NCBI RefSeq assembly: GCF_036227605.1
Contig: NZ_CP109487.1
Span: forward strand, 8,667,001 to 8,731,000
DNA length: 64,000 nt
Origin: Streptomyces sp. NBC_01439
Lineage (GTDB): Bacteria; Actinomycetota; Actinomycetes; Streptomycetales; Streptomycetaceae
Direction: 5' to 3'
The number at the start of each line of letters is the position of its first letter. Within the stretch, counting starts at the first letter, position 1. Positions 9,692-18,585 of this stretch are shown here, piece by piece. The notes under the pieces were generated by a model. The model was not told the origin of the DNA. It did not search any database and saw nothing but the letters and a program-made list of their open reading frames with translations. Made by a program: the position numbers and the translations under genes.

Positions 9692-9712
9692 GCACCGGCC
9701 TCAGGCCGGTGC
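9692..9712. terminator. Bidirectional hairpin between convergent genes
   Basis: A 9-bp stem GCACCGGCC / GGCCGGTGC has the 3-base loop TCA. That loop is the stop codon of the minus-strand MFS gene. Being symmetric, the structure can serve both the DUF2252 and MFS transcripts. Confidence 0.6.
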
Positions 9713-10993
9713 GGCGGCCCGTTCCGCCTCCCGGGCCGCCCGGCGGCGCAGCGCGTCCTCGTCGGTGTCGGCGTCGTAGGAGATGAGTTTCGGCAGCAGG
9801 GCGGCCAACACCGCCACCGACGCCACACAGGCCAGCCCACCGCCCCAGAAGGCCGAACGGGTACCGGTCCAGCCGGCCATCGTGCCCGCCCGGACCTGCC
9901 CGAGCTGAGGTCCCACGCTGTACGAGAGCACCTCGATGCCCGCGAGCCGGCCCCGCAGCTCCTCCGGGATCGTCTGGTTCCAGATCGTCGCCCGGCCCAG
10001 CCCGCTCGCCATGTCGCCCGCGCCCGCCACCGCCAGGCACAGCAGCACGAGCCAGATGCCGGAGGACGCGCCGGCCCCCGCGATCGCCAGGCCCCACACC
10101 GCCGCACCGAACACCACCAGCAGGCCGTGCCGGCGCATTCGGGACATCCAGCCGCTGGTCATGCCGAGCACCAGCGAGCCCACCGCCCCGGCCGCGTACA
10201 TCAGCCCCAGCGCCCAGACCGCGTCGAGCTCGTCCGCGAGGAAGGGATAGATCGCGTTCGGGAAGGCGAAGAACATCGCCGCCAGGTCCACGGCGTACGT
10301 CCCCAGCAGTACGGGCCGGCTCCACGCGTAGCGCGCGCCCTCGGCTATCCCGCGCAGCGACGGACGCTCGGCCCCCTCCACCGGGGGCGCCGGAGCGAGC
10401 CGCAGGCACAGCAGCACGGAGGCGAGGAACCCGAGCACGGTGACGGAGTAGGCCGCCGCGTGACCGGCGAACGCGACGACCACACCGGCCAGCGCCGGAC
10501 CGGCGATCGCCCCGAACTGGTAGCGCAGCCCGTTGAGCGCGGCCGCGGCCGTCAGCTGCTCGTGCGGCACGATCCGCGCCATCAGCGAGTCCAGGGCCGG
10601 CCGCTGGAGCCCGCTCAACGCCGACACCCCCGCCGCGACCACGTACAGCGGCCACAGCAGCGGATCCGGCAGCAGCGCGTTCACCAGGAGCACCAGGGCG
10701 AGCACCCCGAGCCCGGCCTCGGTCAGCAGGATCATCCGCCGCCGGTCGACCGCGTCGGCGAGGGCGCCCCCGTACAGGCCGAAGACCACCAGCGGAACGA
10801 GCTCCACCGCGCCCATCGCACCGACCGCCAGCGGCGAGTCCGTCAGGTGCTTGATCTGCAGCGGCAGCGCGATCATCGCCATGAACGAACCGAAGTACGT
10901 CACCGTGCCCTGGTAGAACAGCAGCCTGAAGTCACGGCCGGAACGGAACGGGGCGAAATCGGGCAGTACGGTGGTCCATCGGGAAGTGCTCAC
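9701..10993 (-). CDS. MFS transporter (major facilitator, enterobactin-exporter-like)
   Basis: A 430-residue protein with about 12 transmembrane segments. It begins VSTSRWTTVLPDFAPFRSGRDFRLLFYQG, a start typical of the EntS/MFS_3-type drug or siderophore exporters. The conserved loop motif GALADAVDRRR lies between TM2 and TM3. The GTG at 10993 is chosen because homologous starts begin with this phrase; upstream in-frame sequence is low quality. No regulator or biosynthetic gene is adjacent, so the substrate is unknown. Confidence 0.85.
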   Translation of the reverse strand: MSTSRWTTVLPDFAPFRSGRDFRLLFYQGTVTYFGSFMAMIALPLQIKHLTDSPLAVGAMGAVELVPLVVFGLYGGALADAVDRRRMILLTEAGLGVLALVLLVNALLPDPLLWPLYVVAAGVSALSGLQRPALDSLMARIVPHEQLTAAAALNGLRYQFGAIAGPALAGVVVAFAGHAAAYSVTVLGFLASVLLCLRLAPAPPVEGAERPSLRGIAEGARYAWSRPVLLGTYAVDLAAMFFAFPNAIYPFLADELDAVWALGLMYAAGAVGSLVLGMTSGWMSRMRRHGLLVVFGAAVWGLAIAGAGASSGIWLVLLCLAVAGAGDMASGLGRATIWNQTIPEELRGRLAGIEVLSYSVGPQLGQVRAGTMAGWTGTRSAFWGGGLACVASVAVLAALLPKLISYDADTDEDALRRRAAREAERAAAPA

Positions 10994-11125
10994 GAGATGC
11001 CATCGTCCGTGGGAGGCCCGGCCGGGGCAACGGATTTTCCGCGCATCCGCCCCGTACCGATCACGGACGGGCGAATCCGGCGCCCGGCGCGTGGTTTCCC
11101 GGGCCCGGTGTGGCACCCATGGGTC

Positions 11126-12226
11126 ATGCCGCCGGTGTCAGCGTTCCTGCGCACGGCAGCGTCGTACGCCTGGCGCCTGCTAGTGGTCGGCGCCGCCGTC
11201 TACGCGGTCTTCGCCGTGCTCGGCCGGTTCCACGAGATCACCGTGGCGCTCTTCCTCGCGCTCGTCGTCGCCGCCCTGCTGTGGTGGCCCACCCGGCGCC
11301 TCGCGCGCGTCCTGCCCCGGTCGGTCGCCGTCGCCGTCACCCTCCTCGGCAGCGCGCTGCTCCTGCTGGGGGTGCTCGCCCTGGTCGGCACGGCGGTGGC
11401 CGGGGAGAGCACCACCTTGGCCCGGGAGTTCCGCGAGGGACTCGACAGCATCGAGGAGTACCTGGAGCGACCACCCTTCCGGCTGAACCCGAACGCGCTC
11501 ACCGACCTCCAGTCCCGCCTCGGCGAGTACCTCTCGAGCCACCGCTCCACGCTGCTCAGCCAGGCGCTCAGCGGAGCCGGGCGGCTGGTGCAGGTCCTGA
11601 CCGTGCTCGCCCTCGCGGCCTTCTCCTCCTTCTTCTTCCTGCACGGCGGTGACCGGCAGTGGTCCTGGTTCTGCGCCCAGCTGCCCCCGTCGGTGCGCGT
11701 CCGCGCGGGCATCGCCGGCGGCGCCGCCTGGCGCACGTTCACGGGCTACACCCGCGGGATCGTCCTCGTCGCGGCGACGAACGCGATCCTGGTCGGGCTG
11801 GCGCTCTACTTCCTCGGGGTCCCGCTGGCCGTGCCGCTGGCCCTGCTGGAGTTCTTCGCCGCGTTCATCCCGCTCGTCGGATCGCCGGTCGCGCTGGCGG
11901 TCGCCGCGGTGGTCGCGCTGGCCGCGAAGGGGCCGTTCGTCGCGGGCCTGGTGGTCGCGCTGATCGTGGTCATCGGCCAGATCGAGGGGCATCTGCTGCA
12001 TCCGCTGGTGATGAGCCGGGCGGTGAGCCTGCACCCGCTGGTGGTGGCGATCTCGGTGGTCGCGGGGGCCATCGCCGCCGGGGTGGTCGGCGCGGTGGTC
12101 GCGGTCCCACTGGTATCGGTGACCTGGTCGGTGCACACGGCGCTGCGCGACGCCCGCCGCGCGGCCGACGACCCGACGGCCGAAGACCCGACGGCCGGCG
12201 ACGGCGCCGGGGCCGACGAGGACTGA
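11126..12226 (+). CDS. AI-2E family transporter (PF01594)
   Basis: A 366-residue membrane protein with about seven to eight hydrophobic segments. It carries family hallmarks: the central helical amphipathic region (residues about 95-160), the GYTRGIVLVAATNAILVGL segment, the re-entrant PLALLEFFAAFIPLVGSPVAL stretch, and IGQIEGHLLHPLVMSRAV near the C-terminus. The name comes from the autoinducer-2 exporter TqsA, but many members are ion/H+ antiporters or of unknown substrate. The tail is acidic and disordered. ATG 11126 is chosen; a GTG at 11108 is an alternative. Confidence 0.85.
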   Translation: MPPVSAFLRTAASYAWRLLVVGAAVYAVFAVLGRFHEITVALFLALVVAALLWWPTRRLARVLPRSVAVAVTLLGSALLLLGVLALVGTAVAGESTTLAREFREGLDSIEEYLERPPFRLNPNALTDLQSRLGEYLSSHRSTLLSQALSGAGRLVQVLTVLALAAFSSFFFLHGGDRQWSWFCAQLPPSVRVRAGIAGGAAWRTFTGYTRGIVLVAATNAILVGLALYFLGVPLAVPLALLEFFAAFIPLVGSPVALAVAAVVALAAKGPFVAGLVVALIVVIGQIEGHLLHPLVMSRAVSLHPLVVAISVVAGAIAAGVVGAVVAVPLVSVTWSVHTALRDARRAADDPTAEDPTAGDGAGADED

Positions 12227-12316
12227 GGGCCCGACGACGGCCGGGAGCCCGACGGAGGACGGCGGACACCGACCGGACGGCGGACACCTGCCGGTCGCTT
12301 CCTGCACAATCGCCTG

Positions 12317-14356
12317 ATGAGCGATGAAGACCCCTACCTGTGGCTGGAAGACGTATCCGGCGACGCCGCCCTCGCCTGGGTGCGGGAGCGCAATGCCGAG
12401 ACCGTGGACGCGCTGACCGTTTCACCCGGGTTCAAGGTCCTCGAGCAGGAGGTGCGCGAGGTGCTGGACGACGACGGCCGGATCCCCTACACCGTCCGCC
12501 GGGGCGACCACCTCTACAACTTCTGGCAGGACGCCGACCACGTGCGCGGCCTGTGGCGGCGGACCACGCTGGAGGAGTACCGGACGGACCGGCCGGCCTG
12601 GGAGGTGCTCCTGGACCTCGATGCGCTCGCCGGGGCCGAGGGCGAGAAGTGGGCCTGGGCGGGCAGCAGGGTCCTGGACCCCGAGTACCGGCACGCCCTC
12701 GTCATGCTGTCCCGGGACGGTGCGGACGCCTGCGTGGTGCGCGAGTTCGACCTGGAGACCCGGGAATTCGTCGAGGACGGGTTCACCGTCGCCGAGGCCA
12801 AGACCCGGATCGGGTGGATCGACCACGACCGGGTCTGGATCGGCACGGACTTCGGCGCCGGCTCGATGTCCCCGTCCGGCTACCCGCTCCAGGTACGCCG
12901 CTGGCGGCGCGGCACGCCCCTCGCGGAGGCCGAGCTGGTCTACGAGGGCCGACCGACGGACCTGTCCGCCTCCGGATGGCACGACGACACCCCCGGCTTC
13001 GAACGGGACTTCGTCTACCGGCAGATCGACTTCTGGAACCAGGAACTCTTCCTGCTCCAGGAGGACGCCGCCGGCCCGCTGCTGAAGATCGACGTCCCGG
13101 ACGACGCGGGCGCCTCCGTCCACCGCCGGTGGCTGACCGTCACCACCAAGTCGCCGTGGCTCGGCCACGGCGCGGGCAGTCTGCTCGCCTTCGACCTCGA
13201 CGCCTTCCTAGCGGGGGAGCGCGAGGCAGAGGTGCTGTTCGCGCCGGACGAGCGCACCGCGCTCGCCGGGTACAGCTGGACCCGCAACCACCTCATCCTC
13301 AGCACCCGCGCCGACGTCTCCTCCCGGATGGAGCTCCTCACCCCGCCCACCGGGGCCGACGGGGGCGGCTGGCGCCGCGCACCGCTGCCGGGGCTGCCGC
13401 CGCTGTCCACCGCCTCGGTCACGGACACGGACCCGGACGTCGGCGACGAGTACTTCCACCACGTCACGGGCTTCCTCCAGCCCGCCACCCTCTACCGGGG
13501 CACGGCCGGCGACGACAGCGAGAGCGAGGTCCTCAAGCAGAGCCCGGCCCTGTTCGACACCGCCGGTCTCGCCGTGCGCCAGTACTTCGCGATCTCCGCC
13601 GACGGCACGAGGGTGCCGTACTTCGTCGTCGGACCCGAGGACCGCCCGGGCCCCGGTCCCACCCTGCTCTACGGGTACGGCGGCTTCGAGATCTCCATGG
13701 TCCCGCAGTACAGCGCGGTCACCGGACGGGCCTGGCTCGCCCGCGGCGGCACGTACGTCGTCGCCGGCATCCGGGGCGGGCACGAGTACGGGCCCGGCTG
13801 GCACAAGGCGGCCCTCGGCGCCAACCGGGTCCGGTCCTACGAGGACTTTGCCGCGGTCGCCCGGGACCTCACCGCCCGGGACATCACCACCCCCGCGCAG
13901 CTGGGCATCGAGGGCGGCAGCAACGGCGGGCTGCTCATGGGTGCCGTGCTCACCCGCGACCCGGAACTGATCGGCGCGGTCGTCGCGCACGTGCCGCTGC
14001 TGGACATGCTGCGCTTCCACAAGCTGCTGGCCGGGGCCAGTTGGATCGCCGAGTACGGGGACCCCGACAGCCCGGCCGACCGGCCGCACCTGGAGCGGAT
14101 CTCCCCGTACCACCAGATCCGGGCGGACGGGCCCGCGTACCCGCCGCTGCTCCTGCTCACCTCGACCCGCGACGACCGGGTGCACCCCGGCCATGCCCGA
14201 AAGATGGCCGCGCGGCTGCGCGAGCACGGGCATCCCGTCCTCTTCCACGAGCACCTCGGGGGCGGCCACGCGGGCGCCACCGACCACCGGCAGACGGCCT
14301 TCAACGAGGCCCTCGTTCACACCTTCCTGTGGGAGCGGCTGACCCCGCAGAAGTGA
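12317..14356 (+). CDS. Prolyl oligopeptidase family serine peptidase (S9A)
   Basis: A 679-residue enzyme: N-terminal seven-bladed propeller beginning DPYLWLEDVSG and a C-terminal alpha/beta-hydrolase catalytic domain. The nucleophile is in GGSNGG (about residue 534), the Asp in TSTRDDRVHP and the His in GGGHAG. It cleaves after proline in short peptides. No signal peptide is seen, so it is cytoplasmic. A CACAAT hexamer at 12305-12310 followed by six bases leads directly to the ATG, suggesting a leaderless transcript. The length is normal for the family. Confidence 0.92.
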   Translation: MSDEDPYLWLEDVSGDAALAWVRERNAETVDALTVSPGFKVLEQEVREVLDDDGRIPYTVRRGDHLYNFWQDADHVRGLWRRTTLEEYRTDRPAWEVLLDLDALAGAEGEKWAWAGSRVLDPEYRHALVMLSRDGADACVVREFDLETREFVEDGFTVAEAKTRIGWIDHDRVWIGTDFGAGSMSPSGYPLQVRRWRRGTPLAEAELVYEGRPTDLSASGWHDDTPGFERDFVYRQIDFWNQELFLLQEDAAGPLLKIDVPDDAGASVHRRWLTVTTKSPWLGHGAGSLLAFDLDAFLAGEREAEVLFAPDERTALAGYSWTRNHLILSTRADVSSRMELLTPPTGADGGGWRRAPLPGLPPLSTASVTDTDPDVGDEYFHHVTGFLQPATLYRGTAGDDSESEVLKQSPALFDTAGLAVRQYFAISADGTRVPYFVVGPEDRPGPGPTLLYGYGGFEISMVPQYSAVTGRAWLARGGTYVVAGIRGGHEYGPGWHKAALGANRVRSYEDFAAVARDLTARDITTPAQLGIEGGSNGGLLMGAVLTRDPELIGAVVAHVPLLDMLRFHKLLAGASWIAEYGDPDSPADRPHLERISPYHQIRADGPAYPPLLLLTSTRDDRVHPGHARKMAARLREHGHPVLFHEHLGGGHAGATDHRQTAFNEALVHTFLWERLTPQK

Positions 14357-14477
14357 TCGGACACCGGGGATAGGTGAACGACAGGCATCCGTACGGGGGA
14401 TTTGCGGGGCCAGAGGCTGCCGGGGGCAGGGTTGTGCTCCACCATCGGCGGATGCAACCCCGGCCCGGGAGGACCCC

Positions 14478-15302
14478 ATGAGCACCCCGTACGCGTCCGC
14501 CGCCCCGTACTACGCCCGCTACCGGCCCCCGTACCCGGCGGAGCTCTACGCGCTCCTCGTGGACAGGTTCGCGCTCGACGGCTCCCAGACCGTACTGGAC
14601 CTCGGCGCCGGACCGGGCACGATGAGCCTGCCGCTGGCGCCGCTGGTCGAGCACGTCTACGCCGTCGACCCGGAGCCGGCCATGCTCGCCGAAGGGTCCA
14701 GGCTCGCGGAGGAGCACGGTCGCAGGAACATCTCCTGGCTGTGCGGCGACGCCGCCGGCATCGGCCGGCTGTGCCTGCCCCGGATCGACCTGTGCGTCAT
14801 CGGCGGGGCGTTCCACCGGATGGACCGGGCGCGGGTGCCGGCCGACCTGGACGCCCTGCTCGCGCCACGCGGTGGGATCGCCGTCGTCACCTCCGTGGCG
14901 GCCCCCTGGCCGGTCGTCGTCGACGAGGTGCGCGCGCGCTTCCTCGGTCCTGACCACGGGGCGGCGCCGCGGGCCGTGGACCGACCGGCGGCCGAACCGG
15001 GCGGCGAACCGGGCGGTGAACCGGCGGACATGGAGGAGGTGCGGGACGCGGAGGACCACCTCGCGAAGTCTGCGTTCTCCCGCGTCGAGACCACCACGTG
15101 GGAGCGGTCCACGCGCTCCGCGGTGGACCAGGTGATCGGCCTGCAGTTCTCCCGCGCCCGCTCCGGCCCTGCCCTGTTCGGCGAACGGAAGGGCGCCTTC
15201 GAGTCCGAGCTGCGCCATGCCCTGCTGGACCACTACCCCAGCGGCACCTGCACCCGGACCGTCACCGTCGCCGTCACCCTCGCGAGCAGGCCGCGGCGGT
15301 GA
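14478..15302 (+). CDS. Class I SAM-dependent methyltransferase
   Basis: A 274-residue protein. It has a Rossmann-type SAM motif VLDLGAGPGTMSL (residues about 38-50), the acidic cofactor residue in AVDPEPAML and the aspartate of CGDAAGI. The PYYARYRPPYP start is common among Methyltransf_11 members. The middle holds a Gly/Pro/Glu-rich insert (about residues 170-190). A GGGAGG ribosome site lies 5 bases before the ATG. The substrate is not inferable. Confidence 0.82.
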   Translation: MSTPYASAAPYYARYRPPYPAELYALLVDRFALDGSQTVLDLGAGPGTMSLPLAPLVEHVYAVDPEPAMLAEGSRLAEEHGRRNISWLCGDAAGIGRLCLPRIDLCVIGGAFHRMDRARVPADLDALLAPRGGIAVVTSVAAPWPVVVDEVRARFLGPDHGAAPRAVDRPAAEPGGEPGGEPADMEEVRDAEDHLAKSAFSRVETTTWERSTRSAVDQVIGLQFSRARSGPALFGERKGAFESELRHALLDHYPSGTCTRTVTVAVTLASRPRR

Positions 15303-15560
15303 CCGCGAGCTGCGTCCACCGCTCCGGACCGGCCCCGCTCTCGCTGCGCGCCGGGCAGGCCACCGCCTGCCGCGTGATCTCACGGCCCAGCCGCGTCGTC
15401 CCGCCCGGTCCGCGCTCGGCGAAGGCGCGCGGGCGCGTACGCGTACGCGTACCGATCCGGCCATGACCGTCCGGGCGCCGTTGACCGCGTGCGGGGGCCG
15501 TGGAAATCTCGACGCCCGGTCCTGGGACGGGACTTCCGGCAACGCGGGAAGGGCGGACAC

Positions 15561-16031
15561 ATGGCGGTACGTTCACTCAGGCTTTCGGCGGTCGCGCTGC
15601 TCGCGGCGGGGGCCCTGCTGGGGGTGGGCGCGGCGGGGCCCGCGCAGGCGGCCGGTTCCTCCGGCGGCCACCCCCTCGGCGCGGTCGCCCCGGTCGCGCC
15701 GAGCGACCCGACCCCGGAGGAACAGGAGCGGCTGCGGGAGGTCGCCGGCTCCATCTGGACCCCGCAACTGGCCGCGGGCTGGAACATGAACGCCGAGGTG
15801 GCGGACGTCCTGTCGGAGGCGACCGGTTCCATCCTGAAGTGCTCCGAAGCCTTCGCCCTGGTCCCCAGGCCCCCGGGCTTCGTGCCGGGCCTCGGCTACC
15901 TGCGCCAGTACTGGAAGCAGATCAGGGACTACTTCCTGGTGGTCAGGGAGAACCGCACCTACCGCGCGTGCGTGGTGTCGGCGGCCGCCCACTACCGCTC
16001 GATCATCGAAATGGCCTCGGCCGGCGTCTAG
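15561..16031 (+). CDS. Secreted hypothetical protein
   Basis: A 156-residue protein with a clear signal peptide (about residues 1-30, hydrophobic core LSAVALLAAGALLGVGAA, cleavage after AQA). The mature part has two Cys (in ILKCSEA and YRACVV) that could form a disulfide. It is mostly helical with conserved-looking aromatic residues (YLRQYWKQIRDYFLVV). A GGAAGGG ribosome site precedes the ATG. I do not recognise a named family. The upstream spacer contains three tandem GCGTAC units near 15435. Confidence 0.7.
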   Translation: MAVRSLRLSAVALLAAGALLGVGAAGPAQAAGSSGGHPLGAVAPVAPSDPTPEEQERLREVAGSIWTPQLAAGWNMNAEVADVLSEATGSILKCSEAFALVPRPPGFVPGLGYLRQYWKQIRDYFLVVRENRTYRACVVSAAAHYRSIIEMASAGV

Positions 16032-16064
16032 GGCCAGTACCAGCCCGCAGGGATGGAGGTGCGC

Positions 16065-16778
16065 TCACTCCGCGGCAGCATCGAGGAGAATCTGCGCCAG
16101 CTCGCGCGGCTGGGAGAACATCGGCCAATGGCCAGTGTCCATCTTGACCAGCCGCCAGCGCTTGCTGTTCAGCAGCTCAGCCACATCTTCGTCCGGCTCG
16201 GCGTCGTCAGGTTCGGTCCCTGGCATCACGCACAGGATGTATGTCGCCGGAAGTTCACCGAGCGGCCCCGACAGCACGGCGGGCTCGGTCAGCGTGGCAC
16301 CTGGGTGAGGCGTCGAGCCACGCACGAGGCGTGCGATCTGCTCATCGGTGAGACCCTCGCCGTCGTAATGAGCAGCTGGCGCGAGCGGCCAAAACCCTCC
16401 GGTCTCGGCGATCGATGCCTCCACCGCCGCCCCGCCGTCCGGCCAGGCGGAGACAAACGACTCGCCGTCAGTTGGAACACTTGAGTCGACGAAAACTACG
16501 CGGGCCAGTCGGTCACCGATCCGCTCCGCGGCCTGACCTACCGGGATGCCCGAGTAGCTGTGACCCACCAGGACCACGTCACGCAGACCCTGGCGTTCTA
16601 CCTCGACAACGATGTCCTGAACGTGAGTCGCTTGCCCCGCCGGTACACCCTGTTTGTCAGCAAGACCGGACAGCGTCAACGGATAGACGCCGTGGCCAGC
16701 CGCGCGCAGATACGGCACCACCTCGCCCCACGCCCACGCCCCGAGCCGTGCACCTGCGACCAGCACGAAATTCACCAT
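16065..16778 (-). CDS. Alpha/beta hydrolase (EstC/hydroxynitrile-lyase-like)
   Basis: A compact 237-residue hydrolase with the nucleophile Ser74 in GHSYSG, an oxyanion region in VAGARLGAWAWGEV and the catalytic His in MDTGHWPMF. It resembles plant-type esterase/hydroxynitrile-lyase fold enzymes widely found in Streptomyces. A TACGGT hexamer six bases before the ATG (minus strand) points to a leaderless mRNA. A perfect 14-bp palindrome overlaps the expected -35 position, so expression is probably regulated. The substrate is unknown. Confidence 0.82.
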   Translation of the reverse strand: MVNFVLVAGARLGAWAWGEVVPYLRAAGHGVYPLTLSGLADKQGVPAGQATHVQDIVVEVERQGLRDVVLVGHSYSGIPVGQAAERIGDRLARVVFVDSSVPTDGESFVSAWPDGGAAVEASIAETGGFWPLAPAAHYDGEGLTDEQIARLVRGSTPHPGATLTEPAVLSGPLGELPATYILCVMPGTEPDDAEPDEDVAELLNSKRWRLVKMDTGHWPMFSQPRELAQILLDAAAE

Positions 16779-16806
16779 GCCCGCACCGTAGCCGGGCGGC
16801 CTGACG

Positions 16807-16820
16807 ATCTCCTAGGAGAT
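16807..16820. promoter_or_regulatory. Perfect 14-bp palindrome, probable operator of the 16065-16778 hydrolase
   Basis: ATCTCCTAGGAGAT reads identically on both strands. It ends about 16 bases upstream of the TACGGT -10-like hexamer of the minus-strand hydrolase, so a bound protein would cover the -35 region. A second perfect palindrome, GCCCTAGGGC, lies at 16834-16843, centred 25 bases away. No obvious regulator gene is adjacent. Confidence 0.55.
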
Positions 16821-16882
16821 ACTTTCGATACCTGCCCTAGGGCGGTGACGTGGGCCGTCTCCCGAGACCGGCCGGCGAAGCG

Positions 16883-17212
16883 CTACCCCCGTCCGGCGCT
16901 GCGAGGAACGCCCAGATCGACCCGGGTCTGTTCGTGATAGCGGTTCATCAGGGCTATCAGGTCCCCTTCCACGGGGGTGGCGCCGTCGTTCCTGGTCGCG
17001 ATTTCCTCCTGCCACAGGGCGAGGTTGACCGCGTGGGCGGCCTCGATCGCTGCCGGTGACGCCAGGAGGACGAGGGTCTCGAACAGCACGGACCTTCTCA
17101 GCTCGGCCGTTTCCATCGCGGCGAGATGCTCCAGCCGGACATCCGTTCCCGCTGCAAGGGCGGGTGACCGGAGCACGTTCAGTGCCCGCCCGGACCGGTG
17201 TCGAACGGTCAC
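16883..17212 (-). pseudogene. Possible gene remnant, C-terminal fragment of a hypothetical protein
   Basis: An open frame of 109 codons with coding-like composition, especially from ALAAGTDVRLEHLAAMETAELRR onward. It is mostly helical and ends without a recognisable domain. A GTG at 17212 follows the GNAT stop by only 4 bases. The sequence resembles the C-terminal half of uncharacterised actinobacterial proteins that begin with a membrane anchor, and no such N-terminus is present here. I cannot exclude a genuine small gene. Confidence 0.35.
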
Positions 17213-17216
17213 GCAC

Positions 17217-17768
17217 TCATGCGGAGTCCGCCCACTCTTCCCGGAGCATCCCGAAGAGCACGCGGTCGTAGCGCTTGCCTTCCACCAATGCGGCCGACCG
17301 GCGGCGGCCCTCCTCACGGAAGCCCAACCCGGCAAAGGCGCGCAGGGCGCGCTCGTTGCCGCTCCAGGTGTCCAGCTCCAGGCGGCTCAGGCCGTACGCG
17401 CCGAACAGGTGGCCCACGAGCAGTCGCAGGGCGTCCCTACCGTGGCCGCGACCCCAGAACTCCCGTTCGCCGATGGTGACTCCCAGCGTGGCCACCCCGG
17501 CGTACGGGTCCAGGTCCCGGTAGTCAGCCATGCCTATCACCCGTCCGGTCGCGAGGTCCTCGACCGTGAACACGGCCGACTCCCTCGGGATCAGGCGCAG
17601 CATCGCGTCGAACCCGATCCCGACGGCCTCCGCCGTGACCGGGCCGAAACACGGATCACCGGCCGCGGCCCAGCGCACCACCTCCGGGTCGTTGCGCCAC
17701 CGCAGATGGTGCTCCGCGTCATCCGAACGCAGCGCACGCAGCCTGACCAACTTTCCTTCGAACAACAC
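17217..17768 (-). CDS. GNAT family N-acetyltransferase, RimJ/RimL-like
   Basis: A 183-residue acetyl-CoA-dependent N-acetyltransferase. The start MLFEGKLVRLRALRSDDAE and the WRNDPEV phrase are typical of the RimJ/RimL branch. The acetyl-CoA pyrophosphate-binding loop is EREFWGRGHGRDALR, and the final strand includes LELDTWSGNERALRAFAGLGF. It starts with GTG at 17768, preceded by GAGGGA. The acceptor (protein N-terminus or small molecule) is unknown. Confidence 0.87.
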   Translation of the reverse strand: MLFEGKLVRLRALRSDDAEHHLRWRNDPEVVRWAAAGDPCFGPVTAEAVGIGFDAMLRLIPRESAVFTVEDLATGRVIGMADYRDLDPYAGVATLGVTIGEREFWGRGHGRDALRLLVGHLFGAYGLSRLELDTWSGNERALRAFAGLGFREEGRRRSAALVEGKRYDRVLFGMLREEWADSA

Positions 17769-17905
17769 GTATCCCTCGTCGAATTGCCAACTGTGCCGAG
17801 CCCGCCGGTACCTGCGCGGATGTATTTGATCTTATGTGTCGATCGGCCCGGGCGGTCGCGCACCACGTCCAGCGGAACCGATCGTCCGGCCGGTTCGAGG
17901 GAGTG

Positions 17906-18412
17906 TCACAGGTCCCGCCGCATGCAGACGCGGGGCCACCGGTCAAGGCCGTGCGCCGCCTCGCGCTCGCGGATCTCCCGCAGGCCGGGAGTGAGCTCCG
18001 CGTCCGCCAGCGGCCGGAAGCCGCAGCGCGCGTAGTACGGGGCGTTCCACGGGACCTCGGTGAAGGTGGTGAGCGTCAGGGCGGGCGCGCCCTCGCGCCC
18101 GGCGAACTCCGCCAGGTGCTCCAGCAGGCCCCGGCCGAGCCCGCGGCGCGCGCGGTCCGGACGGACGGACACCTGCTCGACGTGCAGATTGCCCTCGAGG
18201 CGCTCGGCGATCAGGTAGGCATCCGGGGCATCGGCCCCGTCGACCGACACCCAGGCCAACCCGGCGCGTTGGTAAGGGGCGAGCTCGTCGAGCGTCAGCG
18301 GCTCGTCGTCGGCGATCTCCGCCATGTCGATGTCGCGGAAGCAGTGCCCGGCGGCCCTCTCGATGTCCTGGAGGAGGGTCAGTTCGTCCAGCCGTGCTGT
18401 GCGGATAGCCAT
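17906..18412 (-). CDS. GNAT family N-acetyltransferase
   Basis: A 168-residue GNAT enzyme beginning MAIRTARLDELTLLQDIE. The acetyl-CoA site is VRPDRARRGLGRGLLEHL and the C-terminal signature is NAPYYARCGFRPL. It belongs to a group in which the N-terminus senses an acidic ligand (AGHCFRDI). The ATG at 18412 follows a GACAAT hexamer by six bases (minus strand), a leaderless arrangement. It is a separate transcription unit from the neighbouring GNAT, with a 137-base spacer. The substrate is unknown. Confidence 0.86.
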   Translation of the reverse strand: MAIRTARLDELTLLQDIERAAGHCFRDIDMAEIADDEPLTLDELAPYQRAGLAWVSVDGADAPDAYLIAERLEGNLHVEQVSVRPDRARRGLGRGLLEHLAEFAGREGAPALTLTTFTEVPWNAPYYARCGFRPLADAELTPGLREIREREAAHGLDRWPRVCMRRDL

Positions 18413-18585
18413 GGCCGCATTGTCGCGGGAGTACGGGGCGGGGGCACGCGAGTATCGGGCACGCGTCCGGTCCCCGCGCGTCCGGGGCCGGTTCCGTGCT
18501 CCGTACGAGTTCACTTCGGTGCCCGTTCGGCCGCAGCGCCGCAGGCATGATCATCATTTTGGCGCCACATCGGTTTGATACCGCT

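Noticed and set aside
15430..15456. Tandem GCGTAC units as an origin-like or regulatory repeat
   Set aside because: Only three short copies are present in a GC-rich spacer, which is expected by chance in this composition.
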